Shown here: piece by piece, positions 61,206-62,500 of the stretch
Position numbering within the stretch: position 1 is the stretch's first letter
Layout of the letters: each line of letters starts with the position of its first letter
NCBI RefSeq assembly: GCF_964340395.1
Contig: NC_135565.1
Span: 22,052,209-22,114,708, forward strand
Direction of reading: 5' to 3'
Origin: Glandiceps talaboti
Lineage: Eukaryota; Hemichordata; Enteropneusta; Spengelidae
DNA: 62,500 bases
Program-made: the position numbers and the translations under genes
Notes under the pieces: generated by a model
Seen by the model: the letters and a program-made list of their open reading frames with translations, nothing else
Database searches by the model: none
What the model was told of the DNA's origin: nothing

Positions 61206-62074
61206 CTGAAAATCAAAAGATGTGACATTACTACTAACACTACTTATTGTCATCGATACAATGCGATCATTCAATTAACAAGACTATTCTTTGTCGTAAT
61301 TGTCTGTCAATTTATTTCTGTAAGTTATTTGACAATTTTACAGTATTTTGTGTGAATTATTAAGTAAATGAAACAATGTTTACTCAACAATTTGTTACGT
61401 TTAATATGTGTGCGTACCTCGGACAAAGCAACTTAGGATGACCCAATTTATTTCTGTTTCCCATTACCCGACCGACCCAAATTTTCAACTCCGACATCAA
61501 AATAGTTAATTGTTTTAACCCGCTCTTGATATTTTGTGGAATAGCGCCCTCTTTGGCAAAAAATGATAAGAGTCTGGACTGTCATAATCATATAGTCATG
61601 GCGTCGGTGACGACACTTGTTCATTAAAAGAGAATTTCTTTCAAGACGACAGTTATGCAAGTGGGTGAGGGGCTGAAAACATGCTAATTGTGTAAAGAAG
61701 CTGGGAAAGGGTTTGTTACTAGGAATCCAATAAAAAGAAGACAGAGAGGTGGGAAAAGGAGAGGCAGAGAAACATGATTTTTTAACTCGACCGACCGACC
61801 GACCGATCCAGTTTCTAATTGTGAAATAGTAATGAGTAACATTACACAAATAGGGTCACTCTTATGAAAATACTGTAACAGTTTTGGTTTGTCAATATAA
61901 ACATCGTCAGACCATTACCAGGATTATGAGCACAGACTAACAAAGCCTCGGTCTATGTATTTTCGATGGAAAGGCTGGAATGTAGATGGAAAATGAAACC
62001 AGGCAAAATGAATGAGTAAGTACTTAAAAGATTTGGTAACGTTCTTTGTTAATGAATTATATGAGAAAATATAC

Positions 62075-62205
62075 CATCAATCATTGCTGGATCCGAAGGC
62101 TTCCAGACTTCTTTCTGTGTTGAACCCCTTTTATTTTGTTCACGAAGGAATGATTCCCAATCCGGTGGATCCGTCGAAACGAGGATTTGCATATGATTCC
62201 AAAAC
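62075..62205 (-). CDS. Penultimate exon of the same gene
   Basis: The minus strand has acceptor gaattttgttgtag ending at 62206 and donor GATTGATG/gtatat at 62074. The exon is 131 bp, starting with the last base of a split codon and ending in phase 1, as the next exon requires. The peptide includes DPPDWESFLREQNKRG and VWKPSDPAMID. No domain is recognised. Upstream exons were not found up to 62500 and may lie outside the window. Confidence 0.5.
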
Positions 62206-62500
62206 CTACAACAAAATTCATGTATAAAAGAATTCTTGACCACCGTAAAACAATGCTTATCAATTTGTAGTCAGTTCTGATATATGTTAACATTTTATCT
62301 TTTATAACAATTTCTTGGGTTTTTTGTACCCCTTCCACAATATGGTTCCCAATACAATGATATACACAAGGATCAGCTCAAACAGATTACATATGCCTCA
62401 AATAATGATCTCGATCGCGTTGGACCATTACTGTTAAGACATTTGTGCAAATTCCATATTCTTTATATACATATAAAAACAGAATTTCTCACGAATCACA

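Noticed and set aside
62012-62227. 71-codon plus-strand open frame with plausible composition
   Set aside because: It overlaps the minus-strand exon at 62075-62205, which has acceptor, donor and a phase match to a second exon. The plus frame has no splice or homology support.

Overview
This is animal nuclear DNA. It has split genes with GT-AG introns, C2H2 zinc-finger genes, many non-LTR retrotransposon relics, fold-back and terminal-inverted-repeat elements, and abundant micro- and minisatellites. By eye the base composition is AT-rich. The gene families present (Gal3ST-type sulfotransferase, MAM domain, NXPE/PC-esterase, C2H2 arrays) and the repeat density fit a marine invertebrate, perhaps a lancelet- or acorn-worm-like deuterostome. 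The species cannot be fixed from the sequence alone.

Layout. (1) 1-22 kb is a zinc-finger/retroelement cluster. A C2H2 pseudogene fused to the 3' end of a dead non-LTR retrotransposon occurs twice in inverted orientation (1-3386 plus; 16279-19659 minus). Two directly repeated non-coding blocks (3385-5215 and 13471-15495) lie between, with a third zinc-finger gene (6711-9416, minus). That third gene has a recognisable two-exon structure and a single in-frame stop. (2) 22-43.5 kb is a second, larger inverted duplication (arm A 22097-28190, arm B 34912-43450). Arm B holds the last exon of an NXPE-like gene whose first coding exon lies just outside it at 44.1-44.2 kb. Arm A keeps only the last 59 codons of that exon after a deletion of about 1.4 kb. 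The 28.2-34.9 kb spacer contains two exons of an unidentified minus-strand gene, whose exon-intron junction has been amplified into a seven-unit tandem array. (3) 43.5-52 kb is repeat-rich intergenic DNA with a 150-bp tandem family containing ATGCAAAT. (4) 52.5-59.2 kb carries an apparently intact five-exon plus-strand gene. It encodes a type II membrane anchor, a galactose-3-O-sulfotransferase-like domain and a C-terminal MAM domain, and all four splice junctions agree in phase. (5) 61-62.2 kb carries the last two exons of a minus-strand gene ending in a membrane-spanning segment; its upstream exons were not found and may lie beyond the right edge.

The two type II membrane proteins that can be named (an NXPE-like putative esterase and a Gal3ST-MAM fusion) would both be expected to act in the Golgi lumen or at the cell surface. 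Nothing in the sequence shows that they work together. The most unusual items are the Gal3ST-MAM fusion, the amplified exon-intron junction, the zinc-finger pseudogene turned 83-bp minisatellite, and the point at 3385-3386 where an inverted and a direct duplication meet.
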